64,000 nt of DNA from Cupriavidus sp. WGlv3 (GCF_023952475.1 NZ_JALHRX010000001.1:1-64000); one strand, 5' to 3'. Positions 1 to 8,982 are shown, numbered from the stretch's first letter. The notes: generated from the sequence alone by a model not told the origin. Translations and numbers: made by a program.

Positions 1-1
1 G

Positions 2-91
2 GAGATCGGCATGGAAGCGGCGCTGCGGCGCATCTTCGAAGCCTACCGCCGGCACGTGAGCGACGCGCGCGTGCTGGTCAACCAGGGCTGA
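2..91 (+). CDS. C-terminal tail of an unidentified protein (cut by window start)
   Basis: An open frame enters from the left edge and ends in TGA at 89-91, giving 29 residues that finish RVLVNQG. The tail is helical and arginine-rich, and codon use looks normal for the neighbourhood. It is followed 20 bases later by a strong hairpin (111-142), which fits a real gene end. Too little is visible to name a family. Confidence 0.5.
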   Translation, partial: EIGMEAALRRIFEAYRRHVSDARVLVNQG

Positions 92-110
92 GCCCGCCGC
101 GCGTGCAAAG

Positions 111-142
111 CAAGACGGCGGTGCCATGGCACCGCCGTCTTG
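111..142. terminator. Bidirectional hairpin between convergent genes
   Basis: A perfect inverted repeat has 15-base arms (111-125 and 128-142) around a 2-base centre. It lies between the end of the plus-strand gene at 91 and the end of the minus-strand Hsp20 gene at 155, so it can serve both. There is no long T-run on either side, so it is a strong hairpin rather than a textbook intrinsic terminator. Confidence 0.65.
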
Positions 143-154
143 CATCGGGCACGC

Positions 155-574
155 TTAGCCCACCGAGACCTCGATCCGGCGCGGCCGCGCTTCATCGCGG
201 CGCGGGATGGTCAGCTTGAGCACGCCATCCTGCAGGTTGGCCTCGATCCCGGACGCGTCGAGATCGGGACTGAGCGTGAACGTGCGCGCATAGCGCGGCT
301 GCCGTACCTCGGCATGTTGCACGCGCAGGCCCGCCGGCATCGGCAGCACTGCCTCGCCCTCGATGCGCAGGCTGCTGTCGTGCACGTTGACCTCCAGCTT
401 CTCGCGTGGCACCCCCGGCAGGTCCGCCCACAGCGTGACGCCGGCGGCGGTCTCGAAGATGTCGACGGCGGGAATCAGCGTCATGGCCGCCTCATCCCGG
501 CGCTCCGCCACGGCACCGCCCTGCCCGGCCGCATCGGCCTGGTCGCGCTGGACGACTTGATTCGAATCGGTCAT
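155..574 (-). CDS. Hsp20/alpha-crystallin family small heat-shock protein
   Basis: This 139-residue protein carries an alpha-crystallin domain from about residue 32 to the end. Visible hallmarks are the A-D-L-P-G-V turn near residue 50 and the strand ending LQDGVLKLTIPRR near the C-terminus, the usual G-x-L motif. The N-terminal 30 residues are Gln/Ala/Asp-rich and probably disordered. Small heat-shock proteins bind unfolding clients in the cytoplasm without ATP and hold them for refolding. It lies 15 bases downstream of a second Hsp20 gene on the same strand, so the two are probably co-transcribed. Family assignment is secure; a specific paralogue name is not. Confidence 0.9.
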   Translation of the reverse strand: MTDSNQVVQRDQADAAGQGGAVAERRDEAAMTLIPAVDIFETAAGVTLWADLPGVPREKLEVNVHDSSLRIEGEAVLPMPAGLRVQHAEVRQPRYARTFTLSPDLDASGIEANLQDGVLKLTIPRRDEARPRRIEVSVG

Positions 575-589
575 GGCTACCTCCTCACA

Positions 590-1030
590 TTAGCTGACGG
601 TGATGGCACGCGGGCGCGAGGCCTCGCGCTTGCCGACGCTGATCGACAGGCAGCCGTTGGCATAGCGTGCCTGCACCTTGTCGGGATCGGCCGCCTGCGG
701 CAACTCGATCACACGGCGGAAGCTGCCGGCAAAACGCTCCTGCGCGTAGGGCCGCGCCTCGGCGTCGCCCTCGGGCTGCGTCGCGGCGCGCTCGCCGCTG
801 ATGGTCAGCAGGCCCTTGTCCACCGACACCTCGAACTGCTCCGCCTTCAGGCCCGGGGCAAACACCACGATCTCGATGGAGTCGTCGGTGGTGCCGATAT
901 TGAGCGGCGGAAACGCACCGAAACGCCCGGAGCGCAGGCTCGACGGAAAGCCGCCGAACAGGCTGGCCATCTGCCGTTGCATCCGGTCGAATTCACTGAA
1001 CAGGTCAGTCCCGAAAATGAAGTCACTCAT
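590..1030 (-). CDS. Hsp20/alpha-crystallin family small heat-shock protein
   Basis: The product has 146 residues. The start is set at MSDFIFGTDL because AAGGAGG lies just upstream; a longer frame reaching 1141 has no ribosome site and a non-Hsp20 leader. The N-terminus (F-S-E-F-D-R-M-Q-R-Q-M near residue 15) is typical of class A bacterial small heat-shock proteins. The alpha-crystallin domain has VVFAPGLK, an ERFAGSFRR segment and a C-terminal YANGCLSISV motif. It is an ATP-independent holdase. It is first in a two-gene Hsp20 unit; such pairs often form mixed oligomers, but that is inference here. Confidence 0.92.
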   Translation of the reverse strand: MSDFIFGTDLFSEFDRMQRQMASLFGGFPSSLRSGRFGAFPPLNIGTTDDSIEIVVFAPGLKAEQFEVSVDKGLLTISGERAATQPEGDAEARPYAQERFAGSFRRVIELPQAADPDKVQARYANGCLSISVGKREASRPRAITVS

Positions 1031-1202
1031 GGTTGGATCCTCCTTCTGTGCAGCGGGGAGGCGCACGGACGCCTTGTTTCCCGGCCGCCGGTGCGCCGGC
1101 TGGCGGGGAAGCCACAGCGCGTTGCTGCAGCGGCTGGGCAATCCTTAATTAGTGTCCGGGCCGGAGGATTTCAAGAGGGGTTGGTGCAGGCTGCCCGGCG
1201 CC

Positions 1203-2282
1203 TCAGGCACCGGCGCGATCGAAGCCGGCCTTGCGCGCCAGCACAATGGCCTGGCCGCGGTTTTCCACTTCCAGCTTGGCGAAGATGCTGGTGATATGGT
1301 TGCGCACGGTCTTCTCGCACAGGTCCAGGTGGGCAGCGATCTGCGCGTTGTCGCGCCCCTGCGCGATCAGTTCGACGATATCGCGCTCGCGGCGCGTGAG
1401 CGCGGTAAACGCGGGGGAGCGTGCCGGCTGCGCCGACGGCAGGAACGCACGCACCTCGTCGAGCCAGCGGCGCCACGCCGGCTCGTCCTCCAGCAGCAGG
1501 TGGTTGCCGCTTTCCAGCGGCACGAAGCGCGCGCCGGGAATCTCGCTGGCAATCAGGCGGCCTTCATCGAACGGCACGCGCGCGTCGCGCACCGCGTGTA
1601 GCACCAGCGTCGGGCACGACACGCGCGGCAGCAGCGCCACCACGTCGATGTCGTTGAACACGCGCATGAAGCGCGCGGCATTCAGCGGCGAGGTCGACAC
1701 CCGCTCCAGTTCGTTGAACCAGGCATGCTGCTCGGCGGTGCCGCCCGGGATGAACTGGGTGGTGAAGAACTGGCGGAAGGCGGGGTTCTCCTGGCCCCAG
1801 CCCAGTTCGGCCAGCTTGTTCATCAGCTCGGCTTCCTCCAGCAGGCGCTGGCTCAGATGGTCGCGCTTCAGGCGCCCGCGCGCGTAGCCGCCGTGCAGCA
1901 CCAGATGGCTGACCCGCTGCGGATGCGCCACTGCGTAGGCCACGGCGATCGATGCGCCCTGCGAGATACCCAGCAGCGGGAAATGGTCCACGCCGGTGGC
2001 GTCGACGATGGTTTCGAGATCGCGCAGCCAGGCATCGAAGGACAGGTCCTCGATGTCGCGATCGGACAGGCCGCAGCCGCGCTCGTCATAGCGGATCAGC
2101 GTATGCGTGTCGGACAGCGCCGTGATCATGTGGCTCCACACCGGGCTGCCGACATCGAACTCCAGATGGCTCATCCAGTTGGCCGCCTTGACCAGCGGCG
2201 CGCCGCTGCCGGTGATGGCATAGGCCAGCCGCACGCCATCGCGGCTGGTGCACAGGCGGATCTGCTGCTTGAACATCGGCAT
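1203..2282 (-). CDS. Alpha/beta-hydrolase with C-terminal LuxR-type HTH domain
   Basis: This 359-residue protein has two parts. Residues 1 to about 285 form an alpha/beta-hydrolase: the nucleophile elbow is G-I-S-Q-G with Ser107, an acid is likely in HAVRDARVP, and the catalytic His is likely in SGNHLLLE. Residues about 293-350 form a LuxR/GerE helix-turn-helix beginning LTRRERDIVELIAQG, with the recognition segment EKTVRNHI. The architecture suggests a transcription factor whose sensor is a hydrolase-fold domain that may bind or cleave a small ester, lactone or amide. The triad appears intact. Ligand and targets are unknown. It stands alone on the minus strand between the repeat protein and the Hsp20 pair. 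Confidence 0.85.
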   Translation of the reverse strand: MPMFKQQIRLCTSRDGVRLAYAITGSGAPLVKAANWMSHLEFDVGSPVWSHMITALSDTHTLIRYDERGCGLSDRDIEDLSFDAWLRDLETIVDATGVDHFPLLGISQGASIAVAYAVAHPQRVSHLVLHGGYARGRLKRDHLSQRLLEEAELMNKLAELGWGQENPAFRQFFTTQFIPGGTAEQHAWFNELERVSTSPLNAARFMRVFNDIDVVALLPRVSCPTLVLHAVRDARVPFDEGRLIASEIPGARFVPLESGNHLLLEDEPAWRRWLDEVRAFLPSAQPARSPAFTALTRRERDIVELIAQGRDNAQIAAHLDLCEKTVRNHITSIFAKLEVENRGQAIVLARKAGFDRAGA

Positions 2283-2379
2283 GTCGGGGCCGCGCGGGCA
2301 GGAGCTGCCTGCCGGCGGCCGCGGGCCGCGGCCGCCATGCGGGCGCGCCGCGTGACTTCCCTAGCTTAGGCAAAGGACG

Positions 2380-2399
2380 GGCGGCGCAAAAGCGCCGCC
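2380..2399 (-). terminator. GC hairpin just past the repeat-protein gene
   Basis: GGCGGCGC and GCGCCGCC pair around an AAAA loop (2380-2387 and 2392-2399), six bases beyond the minus-strand stop at 2406. No U-tract follows, so termination may be weak or factor-assisted. Confidence 0.4.
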
Positions 2400-2405
2400 G
2401 CGGGT

Positions 2406-2807
2406 TCAGGACAGGCATTCCCCGCTACCGCGCGCATCGCTGCGCGCGCCGTCGGTATACGGATCACGAGAGGAGTCGCGCGACCCGCCAAGCGCGCCCT
2501 CGGTGAAGACGTCGAAACGCCCCATGCGCGCGCCGTCGGTATAGGGATCCGCCTTGCGCATTCCGTCGTGGCTCACGTCGAAGTCGCGCACCCGGCACAC
2601 GGAAAGGTTGCCGCGCGCCACCACGGGCAGCAGCACGTTCCCTGCGTCCGGACTGCGCGCGCCCTCGGTAAATGCATCGCGCTGGGCGGCGTGGCGCGGC
2701 ATGGCGGCGGCCAGCGCTTCGCCATAGGCACCGGCACGGGCCGGCTGGCTCAAGCCGGCGGCGAGTGCGGCAGCGGCAACGAGGGCGTGGGCAAGATTCC
2801 TGTGCAT
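2406..2807 (-). CDS. Small secreted protein with D-x-(F/Y)-T-(D/E)-G-A repeats
   Basis: The product has 133 residues. The start is the ATG at 2807 with GGAGAT upstream. Residues 1-24 are a Sec signal peptide (MHRNLAHALVAAAALAAG then a cleavage-like QPARAGA). The mature part carries four copies of a short motif: DAFTEGAR, DPYTDGAR, DVFTEGAL and DPYTDGAR, with spacers from about ten to nearly fifty residues. Two cysteines are present, one mid-chain (SVCRV) and one three residues from the end. I vaguely associate similar motifs with small periplasmic, metal-stress-linked proteins of Cupriavidus and Ralstonia, but I cannot verify that. Function is unknown; the repeated acidic and hydroxyl residues could suit cation binding. 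Confidence 0.75.
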   Translation of the reverse strand: MHRNLAHALVAAAALAAGLSQPARAGAYGEALAAAMPRHAAQRDAFTEGARSPDAGNVLLPVVARGNLSVCRVRDFDVSHDGMRKADPYTDGARMGRFDVFTEGALGGSRDSSRDPYTDGARSDARGSGECLS

Positions 2808-3192
2808 TGCAATCTCCAACTGCGGTAGCCGTCGGCAGGTCTGCCGCGGCGGATCCGTCATGCGGGCGAACGACGACAAAACGGCGCGGCTGCACGGGAT
2901 CGCCCGTGCCGTGCAAGCCATGGCCTGGCGCCGGCCGGCTGCCATCCCATCAGGGCAGCGGCGTGGCGCCGGACTCCGGGTTTCCGGGGGGGTGCTGGGG
3001 CAGTCTGGAGGCCGCCGCGCCGATGAGGGAACTGCCGCCAGGCGCGGGGCTGAGACAAGCTAGGGGAGCATTGTCGGACGCGGACCGGCTCGCCGCATGA
3101 GGCCACGGTCCCGGATCGGGCTGCCGCATGGCCGTTTTCCGGGACCTGTGCCCCGCCGCGGCGTCGTGGGGTCAAAGCGCGGCCAAAAGAAA
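2808..3192. other. Non-coding spacer between kup and the repeat-protein gene
   Basis: About 385 bases of GC-rich sequence. Open frames run through it on both strands, but none has a ribosome site, a recognisable domain or gene-like amino-acid use. It must hold the promoter of the minus-strand repeat-protein gene. I see no convincing -35/-10 pair and no strong hairpin other than the kup terminator at its right end. Confidence 0.5.
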
Positions 3193-3229
3193 AGCCCCCG
3201 GGGCGCCTGGCGGCGCAGGCCCGGGGGCT
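3193..3229 (-). terminator. Intrinsic terminator of kup
   Basis: AGCCCCCGGG (3193-3202) pairs with CCCGGGGGCT (3220-3229). Read on the minus strand, the hairpin is followed by a T-rich tract (complement of AAAAGAAAA at 3184-3192). It lies 35 bases beyond the kup stop codon. Confidence 0.85.
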
Positions 3230-3263
3230 GGCGGAGCGGGCGGCGGGCGCGGCCCGCGCGCGC

Positions 3264-5162
3264 TCAGATCTCGACCTTGGTGCCCAGTTCGACGACCCGG
3301 TTGGCCGGGATCTGGAAGAAGTCCGACGGCTTGGCGCCGTTCTGGTGCATCCACGCGAACAGGCTTTCGCGCCACATCGGCATGCCCGGCAACTTGGACG
3401 GGATCACCGATTCGCGGGCAATGAAGAACGAGGTCTCCATCAGCTCGAAATGCATGTCCAGCTTGCGATCGGCCAGGTCCAGCACCTTCTGCACGTCCGG
3501 CGTTTCCTTGAAGCCATATTCGGACTTGAGGATGAACACGCCGCCGCCCAGGTCCTTGCAGCTCAGGCGATGGTCGTCGTCGACGTACGGGACGTCGCGC
3601 GTGATGAAGTTCAGGAACACCACGCGCTCGTGCAGCACGCGGTTGTGCTTGAGGTTGTGCAGCAGCGAGACCGGCACCGAGTCGGTGTTGCCGGTCAGGA
3701 ACACCGCGGTGCCCTCGACCCGGTGCGGCGGGTGCGCCAGCAGGCCGGCGATGAACGGCTCGAGCGGGATGCCGTCTTCCAGGCTGCGCGCGCGCAGCAG
3801 CTTGCGCCCGCTGTACCACGTCATCAGCAGGAAGAACGCGCTGCTGCCAAGCAGCAGCGGGAACCAGCCGCCCTCGGCGACCTTGAGCAGGTTGGCCGCG
3901 AAGAATGACAGGTCGACCACCAGGAAGGCCGCGCCCAGCACCGCGACCAGCGCCGGGTTCCATTTCCAGACGTTGCGCATGCACACCGTCGCCAGGATGG
4001 TGGTGATGACCATGGTGGTGGTCACCGCGATGCCATAGGCCGCCGCCAGGTTCTCCGACTTCTTGAACGAGATCACCACGCCGAACACCAGCGCCAGCAG
4101 CATCCAGTTGACCACCGGCAGGTAGATCTGGCCGATCTCGGCCGCCGAGGTGTAGCGCACGCGCATGCGCGGCAGGAAGCCCAGCTGGATCGCCTGGCTG
4201 GTCAGCGAGTACGCGCCCGAGATCACCGCCTGCGAGGCGATCACGGTGGCGCAGGTGGCCAGCAGCACCATCGGGATCAGCAACAGCTCCGGCACCATCA
4301 GGTAGAACGGGTTCTCGGCGCCGGCCGGATTGTTCAGCAGCATCGCGCCCTGACCAAAGTAGTTCAGCATCAGGCACGGCATCACCAGGATGAACCAGCC
4401 GATGCGGATGGGGCGCGCGCCGAAGTGGCCCATGTCGACATACAAGGCCTCGGCCCCGGTCAGCACCAGGAACACCGAGCCGAGCACGATGAACGCCTGC
4501 AGCGAGTGCTCGACCAGGAAGGTGATGCCGTAGTAGGGATTCACTGCCTTCAGGATCTCCGGCGCCTGCACCAGGTTGTAGACGCCCAATGCGCCCAGCG
4601 CGAGGAACCACGCCAACATCACCGGTCCGAACAGCTTGCCCACCGCCGCGGTGCCGTGGCGCTGGATCAGAAACAGCGCGGCCAGGATCACCAGCGTGAT
4701 CGGTATCACGAATTGCGACAACTGCGGCGCGGCGATCTCCAGCCCTTCCACCGCCGACAGCACCGAGATCGCCGGCGTGATCACCGCGTCGCCGTAGAAC
4801 ATGCAGGCGCCGAAGATACCCAGCATCATCAGCACTTTGGCCTTGCCGGAGCGCGGCGCCACGGTGCGCAGCACCAGCGCCATCAACGCCAGCACGCCAC
4901 CCTCGCCGTCGTTGTCGGCCCGCATCACGAACACCACGTACTTGATCGAGACCACGATGATCATGGCCCAGAACAGCATGGAGATCACGCCCAGCACGGC
5001 GTCCGTGCTGAAGGCAATGCCGTGCTCCTTGCTGAAGCATTCCTTGAGGGCGTAGAGCGGGCTGGTGCCGATGTCGCCGAAGACGACGCCTACCGCGCCG
5101 AGCACCAGCGCGCGCGTGCTGGGGCTCTCGACAAAATAGTGGCTGGTTGTGGATTGGGTCAT
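3264..5162 (-). CDS. kup: Low-affinity potassium uptake protein Kup
   Basis: The product has 632 residues, close to the usual length of about 620-630. Kup is a proton-coupled potassium symporter of the inner membrane (KUP/HAK/KT family). The N-terminal [13 protein letters not shown] signature is present, followed by about twelve hydrophobic segments over the first 430 residues and a cytoplasmic C-terminal domain of about 180 residues. I chose the start [10 protein letters not shown]; an in-frame ATG 42 codons upstream would add a non-family leader. No clear Shine-Dalgarno precedes either start. It is a single gene ending at an intrinsic terminator. Confidence 0.95.
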   Translation of the reverse strand: MTQSTTSHYFVESPSTRALVLGAVGVVFGDIGTSPLYALKECFSKEHGIAFSTDAVLGVISMLFWAMIIVVSIKYVVFVMRADNDGEGGVLALMALVLRTVAPRSGKAKVLMMLGIFGACMFYGDAVITPAISVLSAVEGLEIAAPQLSQFVIPITLVILAALFLIQRHGTAAVGKLFGPVMLAWFLALGALGVYNLVQAPEILKAVNPYYGITFLVEHSLQAFIVLGSVFLVLTGAEALYVDMGHFGARPIRIGWFILVMPCLMLNYFGQGAMLLNNPAGAENPFYLMVPELLLIPMVLLATCATVIASQAVISGAYSLTSQAIQLGFLPRMRVRYTSAAEIGQIYLPVVNWMLLALVFGVVISFKKSENLAAAYGIAVTTTMVITTILATVCMRNVWKWNPALVAVLGAAFLVVDLSFFAANLLKVAEGGWFPLLLGSSAFFLLMTWYSGRKLLRARSLEDGIPLEPFIAGLLAHPPHRVEGTAVFLTGNTDSVPVSLLHNLKHNRVLHERVVFLNFITRDVPYVDDDHRLSCKDLGGGVFILKSEYGFKETPDVQKVLDLADRKLDMHFELMETSFFIARESVIPSKLPGMPMWRESLFAWMHQNGAKPSDFFQIPANRVVELGTKVEI

Positions 5163-5483
5163 GAAGTTGGGTCTGCTCGACCGGAGCGCCGGCAGGTTTG
5201 TTGGCTCTGCCGCGGCCGGTCCGATCCGGCGCAACAGTTTGCTGCGCGCGGGGCCGGTGCTGGTTGCGGTTCTTATTGCATTGCACAAACGCGCGCAATT
5301 CTAGTTGAACTGTCGACTATCGACCACTGCGGCAATAAGGGATGCCGCTTTCGTGACTTCGCAAGAATGGGAGGGAAGTGGCGGATGGTCAAGCCCCGCC
5401 GGAGCAAAACAGCGACACCTTGCGCCCGCAAGTGCCGTTGCGGCAGGACAACAATAGTGAACTACACGTCACCCGCAGTCGGC
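5163..5483. other. Spacer between livF and kup, with two small hairpins
   Basis: This 321-base stretch holds the upstream region of kup and the downstream region of livF, both minus-strand genes. Two adjacent hairpins, CTTGCG-CC-CGCAAG (5419-5432) and TGCCG-TTG-CGGCA (5433-5445), lie about 40 bases past the livF stop. A short T-tract follows in the minus-strand direction (complement of CAAAAC near 5405), so they may end the liv transcript. The part from 5290 to 5400 is less GC-rich, which fits a kup promoter, but I cannot pick a firm -35/-10 pair. Confidence 0.45.
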
Positions 5484-6224
5484 TCAGACGCCGAGATAGC
5501 GGTCCAGCGCTTCCGGCTTGCCGGCCAGGTCCGAGGCGGGACCGGACAACACCACCCGGCCCTTTTCCAGCACCACGGCACGGTCGGCATGGGCCAGCAC
5601 CGAACGGAAATTGCGGTCGACCACCACCGACGCGATGCCGGTGCTGCGCACCGTGGCGATCACCGCCCAGATCTCGCGCACGATGCGCGGCGCCAGTCCT
5701 TCGGTGGCCTCGTCCAGCACCAGGCAGTCCGGATTGGTCATCAGCGCGCGGCCGATCGACAGCATCTGCTGCTCGCCGCCGGACAGCTGCTGGCCCCCAT
5801 GGGACAGGCGTTCCTTCAGGCGCGGGAACAGATCGAGCACGCGCGCCTCGTCCCAGTCGTTGCGGCCGTGGCAGCCCTTGCGCGCCGCCATCAGCAGATT
5901 CTCGCGCACCGACAGGCTCGGGAAGATGCCGCGCCCCTCCGGCACGTAGGCCACGCCGAGGCGTGCCACCTCGAACGGCTGCGCGCGCGAGACCTCGCGG
6001 CCGGCCACCAGGATGCGGCCCTGGCGCTGGCGCACATGGCCCAGCAGCGTGCGCAACAGCGTGCTCTTGCCCATGCCATTGCGCCCCAGCAGCCCGACCG
6101 TCTCGCCCGCGCCGACGGTGAAGTCGATGTCGCGCAGCACATGGCTGGAGCCATACCAGGCGTTGATGCCGGTGGCCTCGATCATCGGCGTGGCGGGGGC
6201 CGCCGCGGGGTTCTGCTGGTTCAT
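5484..6224 (-). CDS. Branched-chain-amino-acid-type ABC transporter ATPase, LivF family
   Basis: The product has 246 residues. Walker A is GRNGMGKST near residue 50, the signature is LSGGEQQM, and Walker B is CLVLDEATEGL; the D-loop and H-loop region reads VVVDRNFRSVL. This is the LivF-type ATPase of a HAAT family importer. It starts with ATGA overlapping the end of the LivG-like gene, so the pair is translationally coupled. It is last in a minus-strand operon of binding protein, LivH, LivM, LivG and LivF that lies directly downstream of benzoate-CoA ligase. That points to uptake of benzoate or a related aromatic acid rather than leucine, though this is inference from context. Confidence 0.92.
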   Translation of the reverse strand: MNQQNPAAAPATPMIEATGINAWYGSSHVLRDIDFTVGAGETVGLLGRNGMGKSTLLRTLLGHVRQRQGRILVAGREVSRAQPFEVARLGVAYVPEGRGIFPSLSVRENLLMAARKGCHGRNDWDEARVLDLFPRLKERLSHGGQQLSGGEQQMLSIGRALMTNPDCLVLDEATEGLAPRIVREIWAVIATVRSTGIASVVVDRNFRSVLAHADRAVVLEKGRVVLSGPASDLAGKPEALDRYLGV

Positions 6225-6991
6225 GCGGCCTCGTCCTCTTCCTCGCCCAGGTAGGCGACCTGGACTTCGTGGTTGGTGCGGATCGCCTCGGGGCTGCCGG
6301 TGGCGATCACGGCGCCGTTGACCATCACGGTGATGCGGTCGGCAACCGAGAACACCGCGTCCATGTCGTGCTCCACCAGCAGGATGGCGTGGCCTTCGCG
6401 CAGGCCGCGCAGCAGTGCCAGCATCCGGGCCGATTCTTCCGCGCCCATGCCGGCCAGCGGCTCGTCCAGCAGCAGCGCGACCGGCTGCGTGGCCAGGCAC
6501 ATCGCCACCTCCAGCTGGCGCTTCTGCCCGTGCGCAAGGTCGCTGGCGCGCCGGTCAGCCAGGTGCTCCAGCCCGGCCCGCTCCATGGCCTCGTCGGCCA
6601 GCGTCGCGGCGGTGCGGCAGCCCTGGGCGCTTTCCCACAGCCGCCAGGCGCGCTGGGCGCGCGACTGCGCCGCCAGCCGGCAGTTCTCGCGCACCGTCAG
6701 CGGCAGGAAGATGTTGTTGCGCTGGTAGCTGCGCCCCACTCCATGGCGCGCCAGCCGCGGCTGCGACCAGCCGGTCACGTCCTCGCCCTTCAGGCGCAGC
6801 CGGCCCGAGGAAGGCGGCAGTTCGCCGGACAGCATATTGATCAGGGTCGACTTGCCGGCGCCATTGGTGCCGATCACGGCGTGGATCTCATGCAGCGCCA
6901 GCGTCAGGTCGACCCCCGCCACGGCGGTCAGGCCGCCGAAGCGCCGGGTCAGCTGCTGCGCCTCGAGGATGGGGGTGGCGGGCGCGTTCAT
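6221..6991 (-). CDS. Branched-chain-amino-acid-type ABC transporter ATPase, LivG family
   Basis: The product has 256 residues. Walker A is GTNGAGKST, the signature region is LAHGQKRQLEVA and Walker B is VALLLDEPLAGM, followed by LVEHDMDAVF with the switch histidine. The signature has AHGQ where many ATPases have SGGQ, a variant common in LivG. The start overlaps the LivM stop by four bases (ATGA) and the end overlaps the LivF start in the same way. It is the second ATPase of the probable aromatic-acid importer. Confidence 0.92.
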   Translation of the reverse strand: MNAPATPILEAQQLTRRFGGLTAVAGVDLTLALHEIHAVIGTNGAGKSTLINMLSGELPPSSGRLRLKGEDVTGWSQPRLARHGVGRSYQRNNIFLPLTVRENCRLAAQSRAQRAWRLWESAQGCRTAATLADEAMERAGLEHLADRRASDLAHGQKRQLEVAMCLATQPVALLLDEPLAGMGAEESARMLALLRGLREGHAILLVEHDMDAVFSVADRITVMVNGAVIATGSPEAIRTNHEVQVAYLGEEEDEAA

Positions 6992-8067
6992 GCGGCCTCC
7001 GTATGGCTGCGCGGCTCCGCCGCGGCTTCGTCGGTGCCGGAGCCGGCATCGCCATTGCGGCGGCGCCGGCGCCCGTGCCGCAGCACCGACGGCAGGCTGA
7101 CCAGCCCGCGCGGCAGCAGCGCCACCGCGACAATGATGAAGCCGCCCATCAGCAGCTGCCAGTGCTTGGTCAGCGTACTGAACCACTCGGCCAGCAGCAC
7201 GAACGAGAACGCGCCCAGCACCGCGCCGGCGAGGCTGCCGACGCCGCCCAGGATCACCATCAGCATGGCGTTGCCCGACTGGTGCCACGACGCGATCTCC
7301 GGATTGACGAAGCCGAACTGGATCGCATAGAGAAACCCGGCCAGCCCTGCCAGCAGCCCGCCCGCGACAAAGGCGCTAAGCTGGTAGCGGTAGGTGGCAT
7401 AGCCGGCCGCGCGCATGCGCTGCTCGTTGTGGCGGATGCCGACCAGCGCGTGGCCGAAGCGCGAGCGCAGCACCAGCATCAGCACCGCGACCGTCGCCAC
7501 CAGCCCCAGCCACACCAGCCAGTAGAAATGCATGGGGTCGTTCACCGTCAGCAGGTGCTCGCCGGGCACGGGGAATTCCGGGCGGAAGTAGATATAGGTG
7601 CCGTCGCTGCCGCCCGCGACCTTGGTGTCGTGGAACACGAAGTACACCATCTGCGCGAACGCCAGCGTCACCATGATGAAATACACGCCGCGCGTGCGCA
7701 GCACCAGTGCTCCCACCACCAGCGCCAGCGCGGCCGATGCCGCCAGCGCGCCGGCCAGCAGCACCCAGCCGTTGCCGGGCCCGCTCTGCGGCGCCAGCAT
7801 GGCGGTGGCATAGGCGGCCATGGCGAAGTAGGCGGCGTGGCCCAGGCTGACCAGCCCGGTGTAGCCGATCAGCAACTGCAGCGACAGCGCGAAGATCGCC
7901 ATGATCATCACCTTGCTGAGCAGCTCGATATAGAACTTGTGGCTGTCCGCGGTCAGCAGCAGCGGCAGCCCGGCCAGCACCGCGAAGGCCACCACCCAGC
8001 CCAGCGCGGTGGCGAGCGTGGCGTTGCGCGCAGCGCGCCGGCGCGTCGGCAATGTCGTCGGATTCAT
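6988..8067 (-). CDS. Branched-chain-amino-acid-type ABC transporter permease, LivM family
   Basis: This 359-residue inner-membrane permease has a longer N-terminus than usual (MNPTTLPTRRRAARN, basic, cytoplasmic) and about ten hydrophobic segments. The conserved segment LLIGYTGLVSLGHAAYF near residue 65 and GVGSLAGAVLGA near the C-terminus are LivM hallmarks. The last 30 residues are hydrophilic, with an RHGRRRRR patch. It pairs with the LivH-like permease encoded just upstream; only one base separates the two genes. Confidence 0.93.
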   Translation of the reverse strand: MNPTTLPTRRRAARNATLATALGWVVAFAVLAGLPLLLTADSHKFYIELLSKVMIMAIFALSLQLLIGYTGLVSLGHAAYFAMAAYATAMLAPQSGPGNGWVLLAGALAASAALALVVGALVLRTRGVYFIMVTLAFAQMVYFVFHDTKVAGGSDGTYIYFRPEFPVPGEHLLTVNDPMHFYWLVWLGLVATVAVLMLVLRSRFGHALVGIRHNEQRMRAAGYATYRYQLSAFVAGGLLAGLAGFLYAIQFGFVNPEIASWHQSGNAMLMVILGGVGSLAGAVLGAFSFVLLAEWFSTLTKHWQLLMGGFIIVAVALLPRGLVSLPSVLRHGRRRRRNGDAGSGTDEAAAEPRSHTEAA

Positions 8068-8068
8068 G

Positions 8069-8935
8069 TCATCCCGCCTTGAACAGCCCCTGCGGCTTCC
8101 ACAGCAGGATCACCGCCATCAGCAGGTAGATCAGCACGCCGGCTGCCTCCTGCCAGAACACCTTGCCGAAGGTATCGACAAAGCCCAGCAACAGCGACGC
8201 CACCAGTGCGCCCTTGACCGAGCCGATGCCGCCGATCACCACCACCACGAAACAGACGATCAGCACCTGCGCCCCCATGCCGGGATAGACCGACGACACC
8301 GGCGCGGCGATCATGCCGGCCAGCACCGCCAGCGCCACGCCGAGCGCGAAGACAAAGCGGTAGAGCACGGTGATATTGATGCCGAGCGACTGCACCATCT
8401 CGCGGTTGGTGGCGCCGGCGCGGATCATCATGCCCAGCCGCGTGCGCCGGATCACGTAGTACATCGCCAGCGCCACTACCAGGCAGATGGCGGAGATGAA
8501 CAGCCGGTACACCGGATACGTCATGTCGTTGCCGATCGGCAGCGCGCCGTCGAGCAGCGCCGGCACCTGCACGCCGTGCACGTCGTCGCCGACCAGGATG
8601 CTGCGCAGCTCCTCGAACACCAGGATCAGGCCATAGGTCATCAGCACTTGCTGCAGGTGGTCGCGCTCGTACAGGTAGCTGAAGAAGGCCCACTCCAGCA
8701 CATAGCCGAACGCCACCGCCAGCACGATGCCGAGCGGAATGGCGATGAACAGGTTGCCGGTCAGGCCGGCCAGCGTGAAGGCCAGGTAGGCGCCCAGCAT
8801 GTAGAAGCTGCCGTGCGCCAGGTTGATCACGCCCATGATGCCGAAGATCAGCGTCAGGCCGCTGGCGACCAGGAACAGCAGCAGGCCGTACTGGACGCTG
8901 TTCAGGCATTGGATGAGGAAGGAGACGATGTCCAT
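8069..8935 (-). CDS. Branched-chain-amino-acid-type ABC transporter permease, LivH family
   Basis: This 288-residue permease has eight or so hydrophobic segments. The LivH hallmark FGIMGVINLAHGSFYMLGAY is seen near residue 31, and the cytoplasmic-loop EAA-like segment GGIGSVKGALVASLLLGF near residue 235. The N-terminus MDIVSFLIQCLNSVQYGLLL is typical. It is the first membrane subunit after the binding-protein gene, from which it is separated by 100 bases containing an inverted repeat that could trim expression below that of the binding protein. Confidence 0.94.
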   Translation of the reverse strand: MDIVSFLIQCLNSVQYGLLLFLVASGLTLIFGIMGVINLAHGSFYMLGAYLAFTLAGLTGNLFIAIPLGIVLAVAFGYVLEWAFFSYLYERDHLQQVLMTYGLILVFEELRSILVGDDVHGVQVPALLDGALPIGNDMTYPVYRLFISAICLVVALAMYYVIRRTRLGMMIRAGATNREMVQSLGINITVLYRFVFALGVALAVLAGMIAAPVSSVYPGMGAQVLIVCFVVVVIGGIGSVKGALVASLLLGFVDTFGKVFWQEAAGVLIYLLMAVILLWKPQGLFKAG

Positions 8936-8982
8936 GCGGGCAATACATCAAGGAACCGATAGCCACGCACGCTGGTGGCAAG

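Noticed and set aside
3097..4038. Plus-strand open frame over the end of kup
   Set aside because: It is antisense to conserved Kup sequence and crosses the kup terminator.
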